The translations under genes were made by a program, and so were the position numbers. The notes beneath the pieces are model-generated. The model saw only the letters and a program-made list of their open reading frames with translations. It made no database searches and was not told the DNA's origin. A stretch of 64,000 bases of DNA from Hymenobacter algoricola (GTDB taxonomy: Bacteria > Bacteroidota > Bacteroidia > Cytophagales > Hymenobacteraceae), in contig NZ_BAABDH010000036.1 of assembly GCF_039539525.1 (NCBI RefSeq), positions 62,001 through 126,000 on the forward strand, read 5' to 3'. This document shows, in pieces, positions 15,601-23,980 of the stretch (position 1 is the stretch's first letter; each line of letters begins with the position of its first letter).

Positions 15601-18303
15601 CTACTTCAATTCGAACAGCAAGCCGATGTAGCCCAGGCGGCCGATGCCCGCGCTGCCGTAGGTTTGCACGTTGCCGGCGTCGAACAGGTTCGAAACCCCG
15701 GCCTGCAGCGTGGTGTGAAGAGCAGTGAGGTTGTAGCCTGCCTGCGCATCCACGGTGTGGTAGGAGGCCACGCGGCCGGTAGCAAACGTCGACTCGTAGA
15801 GGAACGAGTCGGTCCAGCGGTAGTTGACCGTGTAGCCCAGCTTACGGCTGAGGGCCAGACCCGTCAGGCCGAAGTTGTACTTATGGCGGGGCGTGTTGAA
15901 AAACGTCTGGAAGTTGGCGGGCAGGTCCTTGGAGTCCAGGTCGTTGAAGCTGTAGTTGGCCGACAGGATAAGCGGAGTGCCCACCGTGTAGCTCAGCCCC
16001 ACCGAGGCGCCCTGGGTTTTCACCTTCTGCGCCACGTTGGCCGAAATCTGAATCACGCGGGCCGGGTTAGTGGCCGACGGAACCGGCGAAGCGGGTCGCG
16101 TGCCGTCGATGTTGCCGATAAAGGTCTGGGTGCCGATGAAGTCGTCGTAGGTGCTGCGGAAATAGTCCACGTCCACCGAAACCTTGCTGGCAATCTGGGC
16201 GCGGTAGCCCACTTCGAAGGTATTTACCTGCTCCAGGCGCAGGTTGTCGGCCCGAAACTGCATGCCGGTCAGGGTGTAGCCATCAAAGCCGTTGCCGATG
16301 TTGCCCAGCAGAATGGCCCGGCCCACGTCGAGGCGGATGTACTGGTCGGTCTGGGTAGGGGCGCGGAAGGCCCGGTTGAAGCTGGCCCGGAAGTTCTGCT
16401 GGTTGTCGCTGCCGGCCGAATACACCACCGAGGCGCGGGGCGAGAAGGCGGGCTCGAAGTTCTTGAACTCATCTACCCGGCCCGCTACCGACAGCTTCAG
16501 GCGCTCGGCCAGCAGGGCTTTGGTGACCTGGGCGTAGCCGCCAAACTCGTGGTTCTGCAGCCGGTCCCCGTCCTTGGTATCCGAGAACAGCGAGCCATCG
16601 GAGCCCAGCTGGTACTGGCGGTAGGCGCCGCCCACAATCAGGTCGATGAAGCTGAGCTTAAAGTTGTACTGGGCGCTGCCATCGTTCAGGATGGAGCGCA
16701 GAATCACGCGGGCCCCCTGCCCGGGCGTGCCGTCGTGGATGATCCGGTTGCGGGCGTCGTTGAAGGGCTGGGTGCCGGGCTGCAGCTGCGGGGCCGTGGC
16801 CAGGGCTTTGGTGCGGGCCGCGGCGGCGGCAGCCTCTACGTTGCCGCCCGAGCCGTAGTACTGCTGCCCGAAGGTAGTGGCGTACTCCCGGAAATACCGC
16901 TCTCCGTACGTGTACGTCTTGCCGGTCCGCGGATTAATCGTTTCGCCGGGAACCGGGGTCGTTTGCAGAAAACCGCCCAGAAACCCCAGGTTGTAGGAGC
17001 CGTCGGTGCTGGGGTCGCGCTTGCCCGAGTAGTCGCGGGTGGTGTAGCCGCGCACAAACCAGTTCGTCCCCTTTACTTCCACCCGGCCCTGATGGCTGCC
17101 GCTGTTGTCGAAGCGGTAGCGGCTGGCACTCTGGAAAATGGTCGTCCCGTTCACGTACTTGTAGTCGACCGTCGCCTTCACGTTGTCGGTCAGCAGGTAC
17201 GACACCGACGGATTGATCTTGTAGATGTGGGCTTTCTGGTCGCCCGCAATCAGCTCTTTCTCCGCGTAGCCCGGCAAAAACGCCGTCTGCGTGGTAGCCG
17301 GTACCGTTGGGAAAGCCGGGTTGGCCGGAATGGTGAAGGCAAAGCTGGCGTCGCCGTAGCGGTTCACGGCGTCGTAGCCCAGGTTGGAGCTGGCCGCGTG
17401 GTTGTTGGGCTCAATGAGAAGGGACGTCGGGTCCTGGTTGTCGGCAATCCAGTCTTTGGCCGTCAGGGCGCCGCCGGTGAGCTTGATGGCCAGCCGGTCG
17501 GTGAGCTTTTTGGCGTAGCGCAGCTGCCCGTCGAGCAGGTCGCGGTTGCCGCCCCGCAGGCGGATGCTGAGGCCTTCACTCACAAAGGGGTCTTTGGAGT
17601 TGAACAAGACCACGCCGTTGAAGGCGTTGGCCCCGTACAGCGCCGAAGCCGGTCCGTGCACGATTTCGATGCTTTCCACGTCGAGGTCCGGAATGCCGAG
17701 CAGGTTACCAAAGTTGCTGCTCAGGCTGGGCAGCTGGGTATCCATGTAGTCGGCCATCTGAATCACGCGCTCCGCCCGGGAGCTGTTGAAGCCACGGGTG
17801 CTGATGCTGGACGTCAGCAGGCTCGAGCTGTTCACGTCCACGGCCTTGAAGCGGGCCAGGCCGGCCAGCAGGTCGGGCGTAGTCAGGCTTTCCACCTGCC
17901 GGGTGTTTACCTTCTCAATGGTGACGGGTACCTGCGAAATGTTTTCCGCTACCCGCGAGGCCGAGACGACCACCGTGTTGGTAAGGTTGGTGCTGATCGG
18001 CAGCACCACGCGCACATCCTGCTGGGCTTTGGAAATACCGATTTCCCGGGTTTCGAAGCCGATAAACGACACCGAAATAACAACCGGCGGCTCCGTGAAG
18101 TCGGCATTCAGGACAAACTTGCCGTCCCGGTCGGTGCTGCTACCGATAAAGGTGCCTTTGATGAAAACGGTGGCGCCCGGCAGCGGGTCGCCGGCTTCGG
18201 TTTGCACTACGCCGGTAATGGCAATGGCGCTCTGCGCCCAGACAGCCGGGCTGCTCAGCAGCAGGCTCAGAACGAGCAATAGCAAGCGGTAGCTTTTCTT
18301 CAT
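15601..18303 (-). CDS. TonB-dependent outer membrane receptor with carboxypeptidase-regulatory-like domain
   Basis: A 900-residue outer membrane transporter. A signal peptide (MKKSYRLLLLVLSLLLSSPA) is cleaved near WAQS. A CarboxypepD_reg-like domain follows (about residues 28-110, GVVQTEAGDPLPGATVFIKG). Next come a plug domain (VVVSASRVAENISQVPVTIE to GPASALYGANAFNGVVLF) and a long beta-barrel. The start at 18303 is preferred over the ATG four codons upstream because it begins the signal peptide. The long extracellular insertions do not identify the ligand. There is no SusD partner, so a glycan SusCD system is unlikely; a siderophore, cofactor or metal is possible. A good promoter lies 50 bp upstream. 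Confidence 0.9.
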   Translation of the reverse strand: MKKSYRLLLLVLSLLLSSPAVWAQSAIAITGVVQTEAGDPLPGATVFIKGTFIGSSTDRDGKFVLNADFTEPPVVISVSFIGFETREIGISKAQQDVRVVLPISTNLTNTVVVSASRVAENISQVPVTIEKVNTRQVESLTTPDLLAGLARFKAVDVNSSSLLTSSISTRGFNSSRAERVIQMADYMDTQLPSLSSNFGNLLGIPDLDVESIEIVHGPASALYGANAFNGVVLFNSKDPFVSEGLSIRLRGGNRDLLDGQLRYAKKLTDRLAIKLTGGALTAKDWIADNQDPTSLLIEPNNHAASSNLGYDAVNRYGDASFAFTIPANPAFPTVPATTQTAFLPGYAEKELIAGDQKAHIYKINPSVSYLLTDNVKATVDYKYVNGTTIFQSASRYRFDNSGSHQGRVEVKGTNWFVRGYTTRDYSGKRDPSTDGSYNLGFLGGFLQTTPVPGETINPRTGKTYTYGERYFREYATTFGQQYYGSGGNVEAAAAAARTKALATAPQLQPGTQPFNDARNRIIHDGTPGQGARVILRSILNDGSAQYNFKLSFIDLIVGGAYRQYQLGSDGSLFSDTKDGDRLQNHEFGGYAQVTKALLAERLKLSVAGRVDEFKNFEPAFSPRASVVYSAGSDNQQNFRASFNRAFRAPTQTDQYIRLDVGRAILLGNIGNGFDGYTLTGMQFRADNLRLEQVNTFEVGYRAQIASKVSVDVDYFRSTYDDFIGTQTFIGNIDGTRPASPVPSATNPARVIQISANVAQKVKTQGASVGLSYTVGTPLILSANYSFNDLDSKDLPANFQTFFNTPRHKYNFGLTGLALSRKLGYTVNYRWTDSFLYESTFATGRVASYHTVDAQAGYNLTALHTTLQAGVSNLFDAGNVQTYGSAGIGRLGYIGLLFELK

Positions 18304-18352
18304 AGAAGCATGCAATAGGGAGGCGGAAGTTTTTTGAACAGCGAAATTCCTG

Positions 18353-18383
18353 CAAAAATAACGTAGGCATGCGCACTAAACAA
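18353..18383 (-). promoter_or_regulatory. Bacteroidota promoter TTG-N20-TATTTTTG for the TonB receptor
   Basis: On the minus strand a TATTTTTG -7 box (18360-18353) is preceded by TTG (18383-18381) with exactly 20 bases between. This matches the Bacteroidota primary sigma consensus, 50 bp upstream of the receptor ATG. Confidence 0.75.
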
Positions 18384-18522
18384 CCCGGCAACGAATTGAT
18401 TATCAAAAAAATATAAAATATAAAATAATGGGTAAAATGTTGAACAATATGCGCTGCCTGCTTTCACGTGCCGACATTTCGGTTGCGGCAGCAGCTACGC
18501 TGCCCACGCCAGCCGCCGCTTA

Positions 18523-18774
18523 CTAGCGCACATCCGGGGGACCAAACAGGTTGGAGTAGCTATCTTCACCGACCTGGTAGTGCCCGATCTGCAGCCGGTT
18601 AGATTGCGTTTTTCGGGGACTGGCCGGCTGCACCGGAGACGGGTAGACTTTGGGGAGCGGCAGGGCGGCGAAGGTAGTGGGCTGATTCAGGGCGGGGGAG
18701 AGGCGGGAAAAGCTGGCACCGGGTGAAGAAGGAAAGCGGCGGGGTTCCGGTTTTGGGGCCGGGCAGTTGGTCAT
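18523..18774 (-). CDS. small proline-rich hypothetical protein
   Basis: An 83-codon frame from ATG 18774 (MTNCPAPKPEPRRF). The N-terminal two thirds are Pro-, Ser- and Ala-rich and look disordered; the C-terminal part (QIGHYQVGEDSYSNLFGPPDVR) looks more ordered. No signal peptide, membrane helix or known domain. It lies in the gap between the TonB receptor promoter region and the KMO gene. It may be a real small gene, but evidence is limited to coding-like composition. Confidence 0.4.
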   Translation of the reverse strand: MTNCPAPKPEPRRFPSSPGASFSRLSPALNQPTTFAALPLPKVYPSPVQPASPRKTQSNRLQIGHYQVGEDSYSNLFGPPDVR

Positions 18775-19010
18775 GAATTTTTTGCGCTTAGAACAATAAG
18801 GACGGTCACTCTTTATTGTGGGGGAACTGGGCAAGCTATTTCATTTAATAATTCAGATATAGACTACGTACTGGCGGGTGAGTTCGGATTTACGCCCAAC
18901 CCCGGGCTGCTTCTCATCCAGGGTGCGGATTTAGCCGTTCAACCAACCGCGGGGAAAGGCTTACTTTCGCTACCCGTATTTCCTCGTTCTCTCCCGCCCG
19001 ATTTTTCCGC

Positions 19011-20393
19011 ATGTCTACCACTCCCGCTACCGCCGATTCCGCACCTGAGCCTCTCACTGTTATGGGGGCCGGGCTGGTCGGCTCCCTGCTGTCGTTGTAC
19101 CTGGCCCAGCGCGGCCACGAGGTAAGCGTGTTCGAGCGCCGCGCCGATTTGCGCAAGCAGGGTCTGGTCGAAGGCCGATCCATCAACCTGGCCCTGTCGG
19201 ACCGGGGCTGGCGGGCTCTTGAGGGCGTGGGCGTCGGCGAAGAAATCCGGCGCGTGGCCATTCCGATGTACCGCCGGGTGATGCACGACCAGCACGGCAA
19301 CCTGAGCTATCAGCCCTACGGGCAGGACAACCAGGCCATTTATTCCGTGTCGCGGGCCATCCTGAACCGCACGTTGCTGGACCTGGCCGAGCAGGACCCG
19401 CGCATTCAGCTGCGCTTCAATCAGCAGTGCCTGGGCGTCGATTTGCGCGCGCGCACCCTGGATCTGCGCGATGCCCAGACCGGCACGCGGCAAACCCAGT
19501 CATTTCGGCGGCTCTTTGGCACCGATGGCGCGTTCTCCGCCGTGCGGGCTGCAATGCAGCGCACCGACCGGTTCGACTATTCCCAGAGCTACCTGGAGTA
19601 CGGCTACAAAGAACTGAACATCGAGCCGGGTCCGGATGGGGCGTGGCTGCTCGAGAAAAATGCCCTTCACATCTGGCCCCGCGGCCAGTACCTGATGATT
19701 GCGCTGCCCAATCTGGACGGCTCGTTTAACTGCACCCTGTTTTTTCCCTACGAGGGCGAGCATTCCTTTGCCGCCCTGCAGACGCCGGCGCAGGTGCAGG
19801 CCTTTTTCGAAGCCGTGTTTCCCGATGTGGTGCCCCTGATGCCCGAGCTGCAGGCAGAGTTTTTCCAGAACCCAACCGGCTCCCTGGTTACGGTGCGCTG
19901 CTTTCCCTGGGCTTTCGACGACGACGTGCTGCTGCTCGGCGACGCCTCCCACGCCATTGTGCCTTTTTACGGGCAGGGCATGAATGCCGGTTTTGAGGAC
20001 TGCAGCGTGCTCAATGAGCTGCTGGAGGAACACGGCGCCGACTGGCCCGCCATCTTCGGGGAATTTCAGCGCCAGCGCAAGCCCGATGCCGATGCCATGG
20101 CCGAGCTGGCCCTCTATAACTTTGAGGAAATGCGCGACCGGGTCGCCGACCCGCGGTTTTTGCTGCAGAAGAAGATTGAAAGCAAGATATCGGCGCAGTA
20201 CCCCGGGCAGTGGTTGTCCCTGTATTCCCAGGTTACTTTTTCGCACATACCCTACGCCCAGGCCTGGCAGAACGGGCAGCGGCAGGAGCAGATCATGCGC
20301 CGCCTGATGCCCCATATTCAGGCCGAAGCCGACTATGACCGGCCCGAGGTGCAGCAGCAGCTCAAAGCGGAAATAGTCCAGAACCACAGCTGA
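19011..20393 (+). CDS. kmo: kynurenine 3-monooxygenase (FAD-dependent)
   Basis: A 460-residue class A flavoprotein hydroxylase that converts kynurenine to 3-hydroxykynurenine with NADPH and O2. The FAD motif GAGLVGS starts at residue 19. KMO-specific stretches include EGRSINLALSDRGWRAL, the YLEYGYKEL active-site strand, LHIWPRG, FNCTLFFPYEG, and the second FAD motif GDASHAIVPFYGQGMNAGFEDC. It completes the KMO-KynU-HAAO-ACMSD branch in this window. Tryptophan dioxygenase and formamidase are not present here. Confidence 0.95.
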   Translation: MSTTPATADSAPEPLTVMGAGLVGSLLSLYLAQRGHEVSVFERRADLRKQGLVEGRSINLALSDRGWRALEGVGVGEEIRRVAIPMYRRVMHDQHGNLSYQPYGQDNQAIYSVSRAILNRTLLDLAEQDPRIQLRFNQQCLGVDLRARTLDLRDAQTGTRQTQSFRRLFGTDGAFSAVRAAMQRTDRFDYSQSYLEYGYKELNIEPGPDGAWLLEKNALHIWPRGQYLMIALPNLDGSFNCTLFFPYEGEHSFAALQTPAQVQAFFEAVFPDVVPLMPELQAEFFQNPTGSLVTVRCFPWAFDDDVLLLGDASHAIVPFYGQGMNAGFEDCSVLNELLEEHGADWPAIFGEFQRQRKPDADAMAELALYNFEEMRDRVADPRFLLQKKIESKISAQYPGQWLSLYSQVTFSHIPYAQAWQNGQRQEQIMRRLMPHIQAEADYDRPEVQQQLKAEIVQNHS

Positions 20394-20410
20394 GCCGGCG
20401 CAGCGCGGCG

Positions 20411-21106
20411 CTAGGTGCTGCTAACCCCGATGCCGATGCCCAGCACCACCCCGGCTCCCAGCGCCAGGCCCGCCCATACCTGGGCCGGGGTGTGGGCCGC
20501 CAGCACCAGGCGCGCACTCAGCACGGCGCCAGCCACCACTACGGCGCCCAGCAGCCACCACAGCAGCACCGGGCTGTGCGGCGTGTTCAGGTACAACAGC
20601 AGCAGCAGGGTGCCGGCCCCGCCTACGCCCACGCCGTGGGCACTGATTTTCCAGCTCAGCGAAATCAGGAAGGTGAGGAATACGGTCAGCACCATCCCAA
20701 CCATCATCTGTCCCAGCAGCACATCGAAAATGCTGCGCTGGGTCAGCACGGTGGCCGCCATGCCGAAGCTGAACGCCGCCAGCAGCAGCGGCAGCGGCCG
20801 TTGGGCCCGTTCGCGCAGCAGCAGGGAATCAAGCTGGCCAAACCAGTAGAGGACTCCCGTACCGAGGGTGGGCAGCAGAAAAGTGAAGACGAAGACTACT
20901 GCCAGGACCACCCATCGGTCAGGTAATGAGGGGCGTACGATAAGCTCCGGCACCTGATAGCACACGATGTAGAACAAGTAAAAAGGCAGCAATAGGGGAT
21001 GAAAAAATCCGGATAATATATTGCTAATCAGCTTGTTCAATGAAAGGCTGTCCTTGGGTGGGTTGAGTAAAGTAAAGGATAAAGTGGCAGAAGGCGTATA
21101 TTTCAT
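20411..21106 (-). CDS. PAP2-like polytopic membrane protein
   Basis: A 231-residue protein with about six hydrophobic helices. The C-terminal LAAHTPAQVWAGLALG resembles the third phosphatase motif of membrane PAP2 enzymes (SR..gvHwpsDv..G). The first two PAP2 motifs (KxxxxxxRP and PSGH) are not recognisable, so catalytic activity is doubtful. The short GVGVGGAGT segment occupies the position of motif two. The ATG at 21106 is preferred. The frame continues 45 codons upstream across the divergent T9SS gene start, which is unlikely. Confidence 0.6.
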   Translation of the reverse strand: MKYTPSATLSFTLLNPPKDSLSLNKLISNILSGFFHPLLLPFYLFYIVCYQVPELIVRPSLPDRWVVLAVVFVFTFLLPTLGTGVLYWFGQLDSLLLRERAQRPLPLLLAAFSFGMAATVLTQRSIFDVLLGQMMVGMVLTVFLTFLISLSWKISAHGVGVGGAGTLLLLLYLNTPHSPVLLWWLLGAVVVAGAVLSARLVLAAHTPAQVWAGLALGAGVVLGIGIGVSST

Positions 21107-21179
21107 CACCGATTCAGCCAACCTTTTTGCTGGCTTGGTGTGTTTGACCTGAAATTCCTCACCTAATTCCGACTGCTTA

Positions 21180-23795
21180 GTGAAAACTTCTTCTCGATTT
21201 CGACAGTGGGGTGCCCTGCTGTTGCTGGGTGGCGCTGCCACTGTAGGTAGTGGTGCTTATTTATGGCAAAAGGGAGAACCCACGGCCAAACTGCCCAACA
21301 CCCTGGAGCGCGCCGAGGAAAAGGACAAAGAGGATCGTCCTGACCGTCCGGATCTGGCGATGGAGCGCGAAGTAGCTCTTACGATGGACTTGGCCACGGG
21401 CACCGTGCCGCGCGAGCGGCTGATAGCGGCGCATGCCTACACCCAGCGGCTGCTGAATGAGCGGGGCGCCCGCCTGCCGGTCGGCAGCCTGGGCCAAACG
21501 TCCTGGACGGAGCGGGGCCCGAACAACGTAGCCGGACGTATCCGGGCTATGGTAGTCGACCCCACCGATGCTACCGGCAACACGCTGTGGGCGGGTGCCG
21601 CCGGCGGGGGCTTGTGGAAAACAACCAATGCCACGGCTACCTCGCCTACCTGGACGACCGTAGATAATTTCTTCGCTACGCTGGCCGTCACGGCTATTTC
21701 TTTCGACCCACGCAACCCTAACGTCATGTACTTCGGTACCGGCGAAGGCTTCTTTAATGCGGATGCGGTGCGGGGCCTGGGCGTTTGGAAGTCCACCGAC
21801 CACGGCGTCACCTGGACGCAGCTCCCCAGCACGGCTACCGGAACTACGTTCAACTACGTTACCAAGCTGCAAGTGCATCCGGTGACGGGCGACGTGTACG
21901 TGGGTACCCGTTTGGGCCTGCAGCGTAGCACCAACGGCGGTACCAGCTGGACAAACGTGCTGGGTGCCGGCAACGGCGCCATCGACAGCCGGGTTGCCGA
22001 CTTTGAAATCGGAGCCGACAATGCCCTCTATACCGCTATCGGCTTGTTTACCCAAGACGGCATTTACCGTTCGACCACCGGCAACGCCGGCGACTGGACC
22101 AAGCTCACGGGCCCCGGCCTGCCTGCCACCGGCTACCGCCGCATCGAGCTGGCCTGCGCGCCCAGCGACGCCAACCGCGTCTATGCTATTTACGAGGGCA
22201 CCAACTCCCAGGTCCTTGGGCTGTACCGCTCCAACGACGGAGGCGCCAACTGGACGTCGATGGGCCTGCCCGGTGGGGTCGCCTCGGCTTTGGCCAGCTC
22301 CCAGGCCTGGTATGATCTGGCCGCGGCCGTAGCGCCGACCAATCCGGATCAGCTCTACGTGGCGGGCCTGGACATCTTCCGCACGCTGGCTGCCAATACC
22401 GACCCGGTGGTGTGGCAGAAAGTATCGGTCTGGAGCGCGGTTCCGGGCTCACCTAACTTTGTACACGCCGACCACCACGTTATTGCCTTCGCTTCGCAGG
22501 ACGGTAACCTAGCCTATTTTGGCAACGACGGCGGCGTTTTCGTGTCCTCGAATGCCGTTAGCGCTGGTGTGGCGCCCATCTTCAGCCAGCGCAACAACGG
22601 CCTGAACGTGACGCAGTACTATGCAGTAGCCGTACACCCGACCAACGTCAATTACTTCCTGGCCGGGGCGCAGGACAACGGCACGCAGAAGTATACCACG
22701 GCCGGCATCAACACCACTACCACCGTAACGGGTGGCGACGGGGCGTTCTGCTTCATCGACGAAGACCAGCCGCAGTACCAGTTCTCGTCTTACATCTATG
22801 CGCAGTACCGGCGGTCTATCAACGGCGGCGTTTCATTCAGCAGTTTCAACTTCAGCAGTACGCTGGGCTCGTTCATCAACCCGACTGACTACGACAGCCG
22901 CACCAACACCATGTATGCCGGCTACGGCTCGGGGCAGCTGATGCGCTGGCCTGATGCCACCACGGCTTCGGCTGTCAACAGCATTACCCTGACCGCCGGC
23001 GCCGGCGTCGTGACCCACGTGGCCGTGTCGCCCAACCGCGACGGGCGGGTGTTCGTGGGAACCAACACCGGCCGGGTTATCCGGATCGAAAACCCCACTG
23101 ACCCGACGCCGACCATGACGGATATCCGCCTCGGTGCCGGCTCGGTATCCTGCGTGGCGGTAGAGGACGGCAACGACAACCACCTGCTGGTAACGTATTC
23201 CAACTACGGCGCGGTAAGCGTGTGGGAAACCACCAACGGCGGCACTACCTGGCGTAGCGTAGAGGGTAACCTGCCCGACATGCCGGTTCGCTGGGCGATG
23301 TTCGACCCCGAAAACAACCAGCGCGCTTTGCTGGCTACGGAGATGGGCATCTGGGCTACCGACAACCTCACGGCACCCGTCACCACCTGGTTTCCGGCCA
23401 GCCTGGGCATGGCCAACGTGCGGGTAGATATGCTGCGCATGCGCAAATCGGACAAGCAGATTGCCGCCGCTACCCACGGCCGGGGCCTGTTTACCTCCGA
23501 CGTATTCACGCCTACTGCTGCCAAGTCGGGCATTGCCATCAGCGACAAGCTGCTGGACGGCGTGTATCCGAACCCCTTCGGCCAGGAGCTGAACGTGACG
23601 TTCCAGAAGCCAATGGCGGGTGAGGTAACCTTCACGCTCGTGGACATGCAGGGCCGGAAAGTGATGAACACGGTCCGCCGCGTAGCCGGCAAGCAGATTT
23701 CGGTGCCCGCCCCAGGTGGACTGGCCGCCGGAGTATACCTGCTCACGGTTCGCGCTGGCAATGAGACTGCCGTTCGTCGGGTTCTGCACCGCTAG
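21180..23795 (+). CDS. secreted BNR/VPS10-like beta-propeller protein with T9SS sorting domain, copy 1
   Basis: An 871-residue exported protein (GTG start). An N-terminal hydrophobic segment is followed by the charged DRPDRPDLA motif and PRERLIAAH. Repeated BNR/Asp-box units such as GLWKTTNATATSPTWTTVD, GVWKSTDHGVTWTQL and GLQRSTNGGTSWTNV indicate a sialidase/sortilin-like propeller (about residues 90-780). The last ~85 residues (DGVYPNPFGQELNVTF to GVYLLTVRAG) form a type A T9SS C-terminal sorting domain, directing it across the outer membrane. No catalytic sialidase Arg triad was verified. It is the first of three tandem paralogues and lacks their extra FN3-like segment. Confidence 0.85.
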   Translation: MKTSSRFRQWGALLLLGGAATVGSGAYLWQKGEPTAKLPNTLERAEEKDKEDRPDRPDLAMEREVALTMDLATGTVPRERLIAAHAYTQRLLNERGARLPVGSLGQTSWTERGPNNVAGRIRAMVVDPTDATGNTLWAGAAGGGLWKTTNATATSPTWTTVDNFFATLAVTAISFDPRNPNVMYFGTGEGFFNADAVRGLGVWKSTDHGVTWTQLPSTATGTTFNYVTKLQVHPVTGDVYVGTRLGLQRSTNGGTSWTNVLGAGNGAIDSRVADFEIGADNALYTAIGLFTQDGIYRSTTGNAGDWTKLTGPGLPATGYRRIELACAPSDANRVYAIYEGTNSQVLGLYRSNDGGANWTSMGLPGGVASALASSQAWYDLAAAVAPTNPDQLYVAGLDIFRTLAANTDPVVWQKVSVWSAVPGSPNFVHADHHVIAFASQDGNLAYFGNDGGVFVSSNAVSAGVAPIFSQRNNGLNVTQYYAVAVHPTNVNYFLAGAQDNGTQKYTTAGINTTTTVTGGDGAFCFIDEDQPQYQFSSYIYAQYRRSINGGVSFSSFNFSSTLGSFINPTDYDSRTNTMYAGYGSGQLMRWPDATTASAVNSITLTAGAGVVTHVAVSPNRDGRVFVGTNTGRVIRIENPTDPTPTMTDIRLGAGSVSCVAVEDGNDNHLLVTYSNYGAVSVWETTNGGTTWRSVEGNLPDMPVRWAMFDPENNQRALLATEMGIWATDNLTAPVTTWFPASLGMANVRVDMLRMRKSDKQIAAATHGRGLFTSDVFTPTAAKSGIAISDKLLDGVYPNPFGQELNVTFQKPMAGEVTFTLVDMQGRKVMNTVRRVAGKQISVPAPGGLAAGVYLLTVRAGNETAVRRVLHR

Positions 23796-23813
23796 ACGCA
23801 GGCTGCTTAAGCT

Positions 23814-23852
23814 AAAAAAAGCGCCACGACCTCCGGGTTGTGGCGCTTTTTT
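23814..23852. terminator. intrinsic terminator after T9SS copy 1
   Basis: Arms AAAAAAAGCGCCAC and GTGGCGCTTTTTT around CCTCCGGGT, with further T-rich sequence beyond. Strong in both directions. Confidence 0.85.
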
Positions 23853-23980
23853 CATTTTTTTAATATTTATATTGTTATATATATTGATTGAAAGTATCTT
23901 GGGCATTTCCCACCGGGGCATTTTACAGAGCCCCTTTCCGCATGGGGCAGCCGTCCTGGCTGCTTCGCATCTGCCCGCCC

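Noticed and set aside
15664..18282. Very long open frame on the plus strand over the TonB receptor gene
   Set aside because: It is antisense to a protein with clear signal peptide, plug and barrel, and contains no recognisable domain; long shadow frames are expected in GC-rich DNA.
18353..18383. A sigma-54 (-24/-12) promoter upstream of the TonB receptor, considered because rpoN is nearby
   Set aside because: No GG-N10-GC pattern was found; a TTG-N20-TATTTTTG primary-sigma promoter fits well.
20411..21106. A functional PAP2 phosphatase
   Set aside because: Only a motif-three-like AHTPAQ is visible; the other catalytic motifs are missing, so only PAP2-like is claimed.
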